From a virus: a stretch of DNA of 49,921 nt. The stretch lies in IMG/VR virus record IMGVR_UViG_3300006805_000042, positions 1 through 49,921 of that record. The stretch is one strand, 5' to 3'. The notes under the pieces were generated by a model that did not search any database, was not told the DNA's origin, and worked only from the letters and a program-made list of their open reading frames with translations. Below are positions 30,267 through 36,963 of this stretch, piece by piece (position 1 is the first letter of the stretch; each line of letters begins with the position of its first letter). A program made the translations under genes and the position numbers.

Positions 30267-32240
30267 GTGATCAGATCCCTAAAGTATGAAGTCACCTTCC
30301 CCTCCACGGGGAAGACCCTTTCAAACGAATTGACCTTTGATCTTGGTATGACTGCCATAGTCGGTGCCAACGGCAGGGGCAAGACTCTGATTGTGGAGAT
30401 GATACGTTATGCACTCTATGGATCAAAGGCTCTCCGTGGACAGGCTTCCGACTACTCCAACCTGAAGGTGGAACTCTACTGGGACACTCTCTTCGTTCTT
30501 CGTAACGGGACCAGAGCTGTCCTCTATCGTGATGGAATCGAGATCGCAGTCGGGACCAAGGCCGTCAACGCGAAGATCGTTGAGATCCTAGGCTTCCCCC
30601 TAGATGTCTTCGATGTGGCGTGCTCCGTCAACCAGGGCAACATCGCGGCCCTCTCCTCCATGCTTCCGTCAGAGCGGAAGCAGATGGTCGATAATGTGTC
30701 GGGCATGACCTTTCTTGTCGAGCTCGGTAAGTGGGCGAACGATCAGGCCAAGGACGAGGGTACGCGCGCCGAGGCTCTTGAGGGTGTCCTGGTCAAGCCG
30801 GTAGAGCCGAGTAGGCCAGAGGGCTACCGTATTAGTCATCTAATCGAGAAGCACGTAAACAACCTTGAAGCCCTCGTTCACGAGATGAGCCAGCTCCAGG
30901 GCTGGCTCTCTGTGCCCCGTAGCCCCCCTGTGGAGCCCGTCAGGCCCGCCTTCACAGAAAGCCTAGACGAGCTCGAGGCCCTGGTCTCTGCCCGCGCTGC
31001 TGTGGTCGCAGAGCGGGCTGCTGTGGAAGCCAGTCTGAAGAGGTTGCCGCCGGCACCGAAGGTCGTTCTCCCAGAGGACGCTGAGGCTCAGCTCGATGCG
31101 TGGGACAGGTGGCAGGAGAGAGATACCTTTCTACGTCGCAATCCTGTAGCACTGTGCAGTCAGAAGGACATCGAGGACTCCGAGACCAACCTGAAAATTG
31201 ATAAGCGCGACAGCCTTAAGCGTGACATTGAAGCTCACTTCAAAGGCTGCCCAAACTGTGGCTTCGATCTCAGCGGCAGTCACGTTGACGAAATGCGAAA
31301 GGAGCTAGAACTCCTTGGTCCCTTACCCACAACTAAGTCAGGGTCTGAACTCACTCGAAGCCAGATAGACGAGAATGTCCGTCGAATCGAAAACTGGAAC
31401 ACTCTCTCACAAGATCCCGTATGGCTGGCACTGGATGAGGGTCCGTTTAGATTAACTTCACCACCGTTCACCCGCAAGGACATCGACAACGCTAGGTTTG
31501 AGAAGGAGCGCGCTGAGCTCACCACCAAGCTTGCCAGCTTCGTGATCCCAGTCGATAGGTCGCCCGATCTTCGTGCTCTGCACATCTATCAGATCGCGCA
31601 AGAGACCTATGCGCAAGCAACCGAGGCTTACGCGCAATATCTCATTGAACGCGCAACTAAGGAACAGCGACTGGAGGAGCTGAAACCCCTCACCTCGAAC
31701 CTTCCCACGTTGAAGGTCGAGCTCGAACTGGCCCGCGCCTATGAGAGGGACCTCGCTAACTACACCAAGGCTAAGGCCCTCTACGATACCAAGCTCGCTG
31801 AGGTGACTGCGCTCCGCAGCAGCGAGGCCAACTGGCGCAAGGTCAAGGCAGCCCTTGACGAGTTGCGCGCAAAGGTGAAGAGCTATCTCGTCCCTGCCCT
31901 GTCCAGGGTAGCCTCCTCCCTGTTGTGGAAGATGACTGGAGGAAAGCGCACGGAAGTATTGGTCAACGACGACTTCGACTTGTTCGTTGATAACCAGCCG
32001 GTCCGCACACTGAGCGGTGCAGAGAAGGCGATTGCCAACATCGCTTTGCGGATTGCATTGGGTCAGATCCTGACTTGTCGGGCTTTTCCCTTCCTTGCAC
32101 TCGATGAGTTCGATGAGGCCCTAGATGCAGAATGGAGTGAGAGTACGGCTGAAGCTATCCGGTCGCTGACAGGTAGCATTGCACAGATCTTCGTTGTGTC
32201 ACACAAGGATCCACTCGCGGATTCGTACATAAGGCTATGA
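30267..32240 (+). CDS. sbcC: SbcC/Rad50-like ATPase (T4 gp46 type)
   Basis: 657 residues from GTG 30267. Walker A GANGRGKT near residue 33-40, long coiled-coil region with a zinc-hook CPNCGFDLS near 327, ABC signature LSGAEKAIANIALRIALG near 580, and Walker B FLALDEFDEALD near 608, followed by VVSHKD. Works with the SbcD-like protein. The coiled coils are short compared with bacterial SbcC, as is usual in phages. It ends ATGA into the next gene. Confidence 0.94.
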   Translation: MIRSLKYEVTFPSTGKTLSNELTFDLGMTAIVGANGRGKTLIVEMIRYALYGSKALRGQASDYSNLKVELYWDTLFVLRNGTRAVLYRDGIEIAVGTKAVNAKIVEILGFPLDVFDVACSVNQGNIAALSSMLPSERKQMVDNVSGMTFLVELGKWANDQAKDEGTRAEALEGVLVKPVEPSRPEGYRISHLIEKHVNNLEALVHEMSQLQGWLSVPRSPPVEPVRPAFTESLDELEALVSARAAVVAERAAVEASLKRLPPAPKVVLPEDAEAQLDAWDRWQERDTFLRRNPVALCSQKDIEDSETNLKIDKRDSLKRDIEAHFKGCPNCGFDLSGSHVDEMRKELELLGPLPTTKSGSELTRSQIDENVRRIENWNTLSQDPVWLALDEGPFRLTSPPFTRKDIDNARFEKERAELTTKLASFVIPVDRSPDLRALHIYQIAQETYAQATEAYAQYLIERATKEQRLEELKPLTSNLPTLKVELELARAYERDLANYTKAKALYDTKLAEVTALRSSEANWRKVKAALDELRAKVKSYLVPALSRVASSLLWKMTGGKRTEVLVNDDFDLFVDNQPVRTLSGAEKAIANIALRIALGQILTCRAFPFLALDEFDEALDAEWSESTAEAIRSLTGSIAQIFVVSHKDPLADSYIRL

Positions 32241-32488
32241 GGATGAAACTATCTGACACCACAATTCCCCAACTTAGTGTATTTGGTGATCTTCCACCTT
32301 GGAGGATCGCTAACCTCTTAACACAGTTCAAGGAGGACTACCCCGAGGGCAAGGTTCGGCCCCGCAACTGCGTCATCTACGGCCCTGTTGAAGAGGACCC
32401 CAACATACCTTACGTTGCCATCTACCGTACGGTAGGCGGCTCAATCGTTATGAGGAAGTGTGAAGATGAAGATAGCTCTGATCAGTGA
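32237..32488 (+). CDS. Small hypothetical protein
   Basis: 83 residues from the ATGA overlap at 32237. Sequence FKEDYPEGKVRPRNCVIYGP, IPYVAIYRTVGGSIV reads as a compact alpha/beta protein, acidic at the end. It overlaps the next phosphoesterase by 23 bases. Unknown function. Confidence 0.72.
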   Translation: MRMKLSDTTIPQLSVFGDLPPWRIANLLTQFKEDYPEGKVRPRNCVIYGPVEEDPNIPYVAIYRTVGGSIVMRKCEDEDSSDQ

Positions 32489-33170
32489 CCTACATGGTGC
32501 ACCACCTCCCCCGATTGAGGAGGAGGAGGAGGTGGACATCGTTCTAGCGGCGGGAGATATAGACACGGGCGAACTCGGCCACACTGTCTTAACGGACGCC
32601 TACGGTGACATTCCAGTTATCACAATTGCTGGTAATCACGAGTTCTACGGATCCTGGCATATTGATATACGCCACTCGCTTGGCGTCTACCCTGGTTACA
32701 CTGAGCGTGAGGACGTTGGCCTGGGAGACATCCGCCTTCTAGCCTGCACCCTCTGGACCGACTTCAACTTGTACGGTGATCAGGCCAAAGCAATGGTTGA
32801 GGGATTATACGGATTGAACGACTTCCGTATGATCCGAGGGTGGTCTCCAAAAAGGCAGTTGGAGGTACATAAGATTTCCTTGCGTTGGCTTGAGGCCAAG
32901 CTCAAGGAGCCATTCGATGGTAAAACAATCGTCATGACCCACCACTGTCCCTCCCACCTCTCAGTGAACCCAAAGTATGGCTGCGATCCACTCAACGCCT
33001 GCTTTGCTTCTAACCTTGACTACTTGTTCCCTCACGTCGATCTGTGGGTTCACGGTCATACACACACTCCCTTTGATTACACGGTCGGAAGATGCCGAGT
33101 GGTGTGTAACCCGATGGGATACAAAGGCGAGAACCCAGGTCCTTATAAAGCGAAGGTGATCACACTATGA
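32466..33170 (+). CDS. Calcineurin-like metallophosphoesterase (third in region)
   Basis: 234 residues from ATG 32466, preferred over GTG 32460 because GAGGA lies 9 nt upstream. Motifs: LISDLHG (4-10), AAGDID (about 30), GNHEFY (about 56), THHCPSH (about 159) and VHGHTHTP (about 196). A charged insert (IEEEEEVD) stands between the first two motifs. The motif order and short length fit the general phosphodiesterase class; substrate not predictable. ATGA overlap with the next gene. Confidence 0.88.
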   Translation: MKIALISDLHGAPPPPIEEEEEVDIVLAAGDIDTGELGHTVLTDAYGDIPVITIAGNHEFYGSWHIDIRHSLGVYPGYTEREDVGLGDIRLLACTLWTDFNLYGDQAKAMVEGLYGLNDFRMIRGWSPKRQLEVHKISLRWLEAKLKEPFDGKTIVMTHHCPSHLSVNPKYGCDPLNACFASNLDYLFPHVDLWVHGHTHTPFDYTVGRCRVVCNPMGYKGENPGPYKAKVITL

Positions 33171-33355
33171 CGGCTTATGAAGGCTTGCTGCTATTGGAGA
33201 AGGACACAAAGTATTATGCCCTTGCGAGGGATTTGATCATACTAGTTCATAAGATGAAGGATCTGCTCGAAGACGCATTACCGCGTATTGAGTCGAACTA
33301 TCTCGATGATATCGACGCTGAAATCGAAATACTACTGAAGACCGAGTTTTCCTAG
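33167..33355 (+). CDS. Small helical acidic protein
   Basis: 62 residues from the ATGA overlap at 33167. All-helical pattern (YYALARDLIILVHKMKDLLE; DDIDAEIEILLK) with acidic surface. It closes the SbcCD operon; a 73-base gap with a regulatory hairpin follows. Confidence 0.72.
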   Translation: MTAYEGLLLLEKDTKYYALARDLIILVHKMKDLLEDALPRIESNYLDDIDAEIEILLKTEFS

Positions 33356-33396
33356 TTCTTTATCTAGTAACAAATACTCGTAATTAAGCTATCAGT

Positions 33397-33432
33397 ACAT
33401 ACATCATTCCCTAGAAAGGGTTTGATGTATGT
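33397..33432 (+). promoter_or_regulatory. Hairpin covering the ribosome binding site and start of the 33429 gene
   Basis: ACATACATCA pairs with TGATGTATGT (10 bp), then a TT/TT internal loop, CCCT with AGGG and an AGAA loop. The 3' arm contains the Shine-Dalgarno AAAGGG and the ATG at 33429. Folding of the leader would block translation, as in an RNA thermometer or a protein-bound leader. Confidence 0.7.
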
Positions 33433-33761
33433 CGATTTCTCGTCTTCAGCAGCGACTAGACTTGTCCCGTCCATTGACGGGAACAGAGAAGCAGGATCTC
33501 TATGATCTTGCAAATAGATCCGTGGACCCCAAGACGGTAGGCAAGGAACGCCTCCGTAAGTGGGCCATCGCCTGTAGGCCCGTGATGGGGCAGTGGAATA
33601 ATCAGGATCAAGTCATCATCAACGCTCGCTATGGCCACGACCAAGGCTGGGGTGTGATGTTCACCGAGACCACTGCCGAGTGGGTGATCCTGTATTATCA
33701 GCCACATATCCACAGGGTCAAGAGGAAGCCTTATTTCAATACCCCAGCACAGGAAGACTAA
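33429..33761 (+). CDS. Hypothetical protein upstream of thyX
   Basis: 110 residues from ATG 33429, with AAAGGG 8 nt upstream. The N-terminus is helical (RLQQRLDLSRPLTGTEKQDL), the C-terminus beta-rich (GWGVMFTETTAEWVILYYQP). Coupled by TAATG to thyX and preceded by a start-covering hairpin, which would control both. No family recognised. Confidence 0.75.
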   Translation: MSISRLQQRLDLSRPLTGTEKQDLYDLANRSVDPKTVGKERLRKWAIACRPVMGQWNNQDQVIINARYGHDQGWGVMFTETTAEWVILYYQPHIHRVKRKPYFNTPAQED

Positions 33762-34579
33762 TGACCATCTCAGCCAAGGTAATCCTGGATAGCATCTCGC
33801 CTGATGGACTCCGGTTGACTACACTTCAGCTTCGGTATCCGCGCTTCATCCATGCGGAGTTCCTGACCCACCGTGTGTTCTCTAGGAACTCGTCAAGCTC
33901 CAGGGCCATCCCTGTTGAGCGTCTGATCCAGGATGTGATCGATGACCCAGCGATGCCGATCCACTGGGGAAAGAACCAGAAGGGTATGCAGGCTGAGGAG
34001 GAACTAGAGGGCCTGGATCTAGCTCTTGCCAAATCCGCGTGGCAAAATGCGTGTGATGATGCAGTACGACATGCCCATGCTCTGCGTATTAGGGGAGCAC
34101 ACAAGCAGATCGTGAACCGCATTCTCGAACCATTTGCGCATATCTCCACCGTAGTTACAGCCACCGAGTTTAGCAACTTCTTCGACCTTCGCCTCCACAA
34201 GGACGCTCAGCCTGAGATCCAACTCCTGGCACAACATATGTGGGGTGCTATGGTCCAGACGGATCCGCAGTTTCTCCACCACGGTGAGTGGCACCTACCC
34301 TACATTACGGAGCAGGACGACGCACCTCTGCACGAGCTGAAGAAGGCTAGTGCTGCTCGGTGTGCGCGTGTGAGTTATCTCACTCACGAGGGCAAGACAC
34401 CGAACCTTGATGCAGACCTAGCTCTCTATGATCGCTTGATCACCAGCGAGCCCGCCCACGCCTCTCCGGTAGAGCACATAGCGACTCCTGACGTTGCTAC
34501 GAAGAATGGGTGGGAGAACCCTCACCTCCATGGTAACTTTAGGGGGTGGCAACAGTGGAGAAAGGTACTACAACTATGA
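33761..34579 (+). CDS. thyX: FAD-dependent thymidylate synthase ThyX
   Basis: 272 residues from ATG 33761 (TAATG overlap); the longer frame to 33680 is shadow. The signature near residues 35-50 reads THRVFSRNSSSSRAIPVER, the RHR-x7-S motif form seen in phage ThyX. Further conserved parts: WQNACDDA, FSNFFDLRLHKDAQPEIQLLA and PVEHIATP. Makes dTMP from dUMP, using FAD and methylene-tetrahydrofolate, for phage DNA synthesis. Fits with the reductase and nucleotide hydrolases downstream. Confidence 0.93.
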   Translation: MTISAKVILDSISPDGLRLTTLQLRYPRFIHAEFLTHRVFSRNSSSSRAIPVERLIQDVIDDPAMPIHWGKNQKGMQAEEELEGLDLALAKSAWQNACDDAVRHAHALRIRGAHKQIVNRILEPFAHISTVVTATEFSNFFDLRLHKDAQPEIQLLAQHMWGAMVQTDPQFLHHGEWHLPYITEQDDAPLHELKKASAARCARVSYLTHEGKTPNLDADLALYDRLITSEPAHASPVEHIATPDVATKNGWENPHLHGNFRGWQQWRKVLQL

Positions 34580-34743
34580 CACCAGAACTTCGTAAGGCTA
34601 TTGCGTTGGTAATTTTGGCAGATGAAACAAGCTTGCATCACTCTGCTGCCGGAAATGTAAATTCCGCCACTGTGTCGCGGATCATGCTCTCCCTTCATAT
34701 TCAAGCACTGAAGAAACTAGTCGAGACGGTAGCAGAGAGGTAA
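34576..34743 (+). CDS. Small protein overlapping the tRNA-Cys gene
   Basis: 55 residues from the ATGA overlap at 34576. Helical, ending VETVAER. Its last 21 bases lie inside the tRNA-Cys gene, so the tRNA 5' end and this reading frame share sequence. The reading frame may have been extended when the tRNA was captured. Unknown function. Confidence 0.55.
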   Translation: MTPELRKAIALVILADETSLHHSAAGNVNSATVSRIMLSLHIQALKKLVETVAER

Positions 34744-34797
34744 TGCGTCAGACTGCAAATCTGAAGATCGGCGGTTCGATCCCGCCCCATCTCTCCA
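34723..34797 (+). tRNA. tRNA-Cys (GCA)
   Basis: 75 bases with CCA encoded. Acceptor GAGACGG/CCATCTC has one C-A mismatch, anticodon arm TCAGA-CTGCAAA-TCTGA, T arm GGCGG-TTCGATC-CCGCC, and the U73 discriminator. Same isoacceptor as the partial tRNA-Cys in attP but clearly different in sequence, so it would not be confused with the host target by simple homology. Confidence 0.93.
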
Positions 34798-34798
34798 A

Positions 34799-34872
34799 TG
34801 CCAGATCGTCTAACGGTAGGACATGAGGTTTTGGCCCTCACAATCTAGGTTCGAACCCTAGTCTGGCAACCA
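34799..34872 (+). tRNA. tRNA-Gln (TTG)
   Basis: 74 bases with CCA encoded. Acceptor TGCCAGA/TCTGGCA perfect, D stem GTC/GAC, anticodon arm TGAGG-TTTTGGC-CCTCA, T arm CTAGG-TTCGAAC-CCTAG. One base from tRNA-Cys, so the two are transcribed together. Confidence 0.95.
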
Positions 34873-34904
34873 ATCTAGTTCCTTAACTATTAATAAAACC
34901 TTCC

Positions 34905-34950
34905 CTCCTTGGTCTGTAGACCCACCTATACGAGACCACAGACCAAGGAG
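34905..34950 (+). promoter_or_regulatory. 13-bp hairpin covering the ribosome binding site of the HD gene
   Basis: CTCCTTGGTCTGT at 34905-34917 pairs perfectly with 34938-34950, with a 20-base loop. The 3' arm ends in AAGGAG, the Shine-Dalgarno of the gene at 34962. Folding would hide it. The stem could also end transcription of the tRNA pair, but no T-run follows. Confidence 0.7.
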
Positions 34951-34961
34951 ATCTACCTACC

Positions 34962-35540
34962 ATGATTGGTACCCTCTCAGGGAAGCTACTCGATCCCTTC
35001 AAGTTGTCTCCAGCAGACATCGATATCGAGGAAGTTGCCCACTCGCTTGCCCAGCAGAACCGATACACGGGACACACCAAGTTTCCGCTGTCAGTGGCAC
35101 AACACTCCACTCTGCTATCGAGGAATGTCCCTCGACACCTAGCATTCGCCGCTCTCCTCCACGATGGTCCTGAGTACCTAATCCAGGATATTGCGTATCC
35201 AATCAAGAGCCGCTTGGAGGGATATCAGGAAATCGAGGATATCGTTACCGGTGTCTTCGTTCTGAAGTTCGGTCTCACCTTCTCAGATCTCGAAGCGGTC
35301 AAGGAATACGATCGACGCATCTGTGTGGACGAGATCAATCAGCTCTGTGCCTTCCCTCCATCTAAAGGTCTTAAGCCTCTTCGGATCGGCAAGATCCGTG
35401 AGATGGACTGGCGCGACGCCCGCGACGAGTTCCTGGACCGGTTCTACGAGCTCTACGATGGTGAGGACGACTCAGGAGGTGGTCCTACGGATGCCAGTGC
35501 CTTCATGAGCGTTGATAGCTTTATGGGAGCTTTGGCATGA
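34962..35540 (+). CDS. HD-domain phosphohydrolase, YfbR-like
   Basis: 192 residues from ATG 34962. HD-type metal sites: SVAQHS (first His), ALLHDGPEYLIQDI (HD pair) and a distal Asp in YDRRICVDEIN. The opening NRYTGHTKFPLSVAQH is typical of phage HD proteins related to 5'-deoxynucleotidase YfbR, which removes phosphate from dNMPs. Adjacent DUF5664-like and MazG-like genes support a dNTP-pool role. ATGA overlap with the next gene. Confidence 0.86.
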   Translation: MIGTLSGKLLDPFKLSPADIDIEEVAHSLAQQNRYTGHTKFPLSVAQHSTLLSRNVPRHLAFAALLHDGPEYLIQDIAYPIKSRLEGYQEIEDIVTGVFVLKFGLTFSDLEAVKEYDRRICVDEINQLCAFPPSKGLKPLRIGKIREMDWRDARDEFLDRFYELYDGEDDSGGGPTDASAFMSVDSFMGALA

Positions 35541-36397
35541 GTGACTCTCGTAGTTGGGCGGCTGATGAAGAGGAGCGGACCAGAGCCGTGGTTGTGGCTA
35601 TCGGTGGTTACTGCTATTGTCGGGTGAATTACCAAGGACAAGCCGTTGGAGAATGCGATCGTTCGGATTACTCTTGTAAAGAAGCGGGTAAATGTCTTTA
35701 CTCCTCGCATCTAAAACGAGGCTCGGCTTCAGCAGCGACTTCTGTCGCTGACTCTAACCCAAACACATGCCGTGAAGTCCCCTCTCTTAGCGATATGATC
35801 ATAGGTCCTGGTCCAATCATACCATCAACCCCGGAGCCACCAGCCTTTGAATCCTGTGCCGATTGCTGGACCTCTGATTGTCTATCTCAAGGTTGTTGCG
35901 AGAAGACGTTGGGACCTCCACAACCAGCGGAAGCTCCTGTCTACGAAGCTGATGCTCTCATTGACGAGCTTCCTATAAGTGAAGCTGGCCGCAAGGTTGC
36001 ACAAATGCCGAGCTCCAATCCTGGAGCCACCTGGATCCGAGACGCCAAGAAGTTCGAAGGAAAGCCTCAGGCCGCTCAAGTGATCCAGGGGTTCGCCCTC
36101 GCTCTCCAGGCTGTGATCGAGGTGTCCACCTTCGGATTTGGAAAGCACACAGCCCCTGCCCGCGAGAAGCTTATCCGTGAGGAGGGAGCTACACCTGAGC
36201 AGGCTGCTCAGGCCATCTCCTTCAACAACTGGCAGAACGGCACCATCGAAACCTACGACGACGCCAAGATGCGCCACATCATAGCCCGTATGTTGGGTGA
36301 AGAGAGAGCGAGTGATAGCGGGTTGAAACACCGTGCGCACGAAGCTTGGAACGCACTGGCGGCCCTCACCTTGGAGATCATGAATGACCCCCTCTGA
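35537..36397 (+). CDS. DUF5664-like (dATP/dGTP diphosphohydrolase N-terminal type) protein with Cys-rich N-terminus
   Basis: 286 residues from the ATGA overlap. Residues about 1-130 hold many Cys (GGYCYCRVNYQG, YSCKEAGKCLYSSH, CADCWTSDCLSQGCC), probably zinc-binding. Residues about 190-280 match the DUF5664 pattern: VIEVSTFGFGKH, FNNWQNGTIETYDDAKMRHI, SGLKHRAHEAWNALAALTLE. That family is annotated as a dATP/dGTP diphosphohydrolase domain. The Cys-rich extension is unusual and could be a regulatory or DNA-binding part. Confidence 0.78.
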   Translation: MSDSRSWAADEEERTRAVVVAIGGYCYCRVNYQGQAVGECDRSDYSCKEAGKCLYSSHLKRGSASAATSVADSNPNTCREVPSLSDMIIGPGPIIPSTPEPPAFESCADCWTSDCLSQGCCEKTLGPPQPAEAPVYEADALIDELPISEAGRKVAQMPSSNPGATWIRDAKKFEGKPQAAQVIQGFALALQAVIEVSTFGFGKHTAPAREKLIREEGATPEQAAQAISFNNWQNGTIETYDDAKMRHIIARMLGEERASDSGLKHRAHEAWNALAALTLEIMNDPL

Positions 36398-36863
36398 ATA
36401 CATGACCGCTGCGCTCCGTACGAAGTCTGATGCGTTCTACACGGACAAAGTGCCATACTGGAAGGCTGAGCAGACTATCTACCCTGTGCTCAACTATGCC
36501 GATCTGATCGACGAGATCAAGAAGGGTCTCTTCTACGGGAAGGAGACTCCACACCTCGATAAGATCGAAGACACGGGCTACTACGCCGCTCGGGTCTACT
36601 GGAAGGAACCAGATGTGGTGCATGGGATCCTTGGTGTCTTCACGGAGGCCAAGGAGCTCGTCGATGAGATGATGTACATTGATCTCGATCGGAAGGCTGT
36701 GCTGGGAGAGGTTGGAGACCTGTTGTGGTATGTGGCTCTCCTCTTGAAGGCTCTGGATACCACGTTCGAGGAAGTCATGGAGGGTAATATCGATAAGTTG
36801 AAGAAGAGGTATCCAGAAAAGTTCAGCGAGGCATTGGCTTTGGAGAGGATGGATATTAGTTAG
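36384..36863 (+). CDS. MazG-like nucleotide pyrophosphohydrolase
   Basis: 159 residues from ATG 36384, overlapping the previous stop by 14 bases, with GGAG upstream. The metal-binding helices read TEAKELVDEMM and VLGEVGDLLWYVALL (E-x2-E ... E-x2-D), the hallmark of all-alpha NTP pyrophosphatases. Likely hydrolyses unwanted (d)NTPs or signalling nucleotides. Last gene before the hairpin-controlled reductase. Confidence 0.88.
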   Translation: MTPSEYMTAALRTKSDAFYTDKVPYWKAEQTIYPVLNYADLIDEIKKGLFYGKETPHLDKIEDTGYYAARVYWKEPDVVHGILGVFTEAKELVDEMMYIDLDRKAVLGEVGDLLWYVALLLKALDTTFEEVMEGNIDKLKKRYPEKFSEALALERMDIS

Positions 36864-36919
36864 TCGGTAATGAACCACATGAAGTAAAAGGAGGGGGTGA
36901 TCAAGTCGCTCCCTCCACC

Positions 36920-36963
36920 CATATATAACCTTCACCCCAGATACACATTCGAGGTTATATATG
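36920..36963 (+). promoter_or_regulatory. 12-bp hairpin covering the ribonucleotide reductase start codon
   Basis: CATATATAACCT at 36920-36931 pairs perfectly with 36952-36963, with a 20-base loop. The 3' arm includes AGG of the ribosome binding site and the ATG at 36961. A second hairpin (GGAGGG with CCCTCC, 36892-36916) precedes it. The AT-rich stem would melt easily, so temperature or a bound factor could gate translation. Confidence 0.72.
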
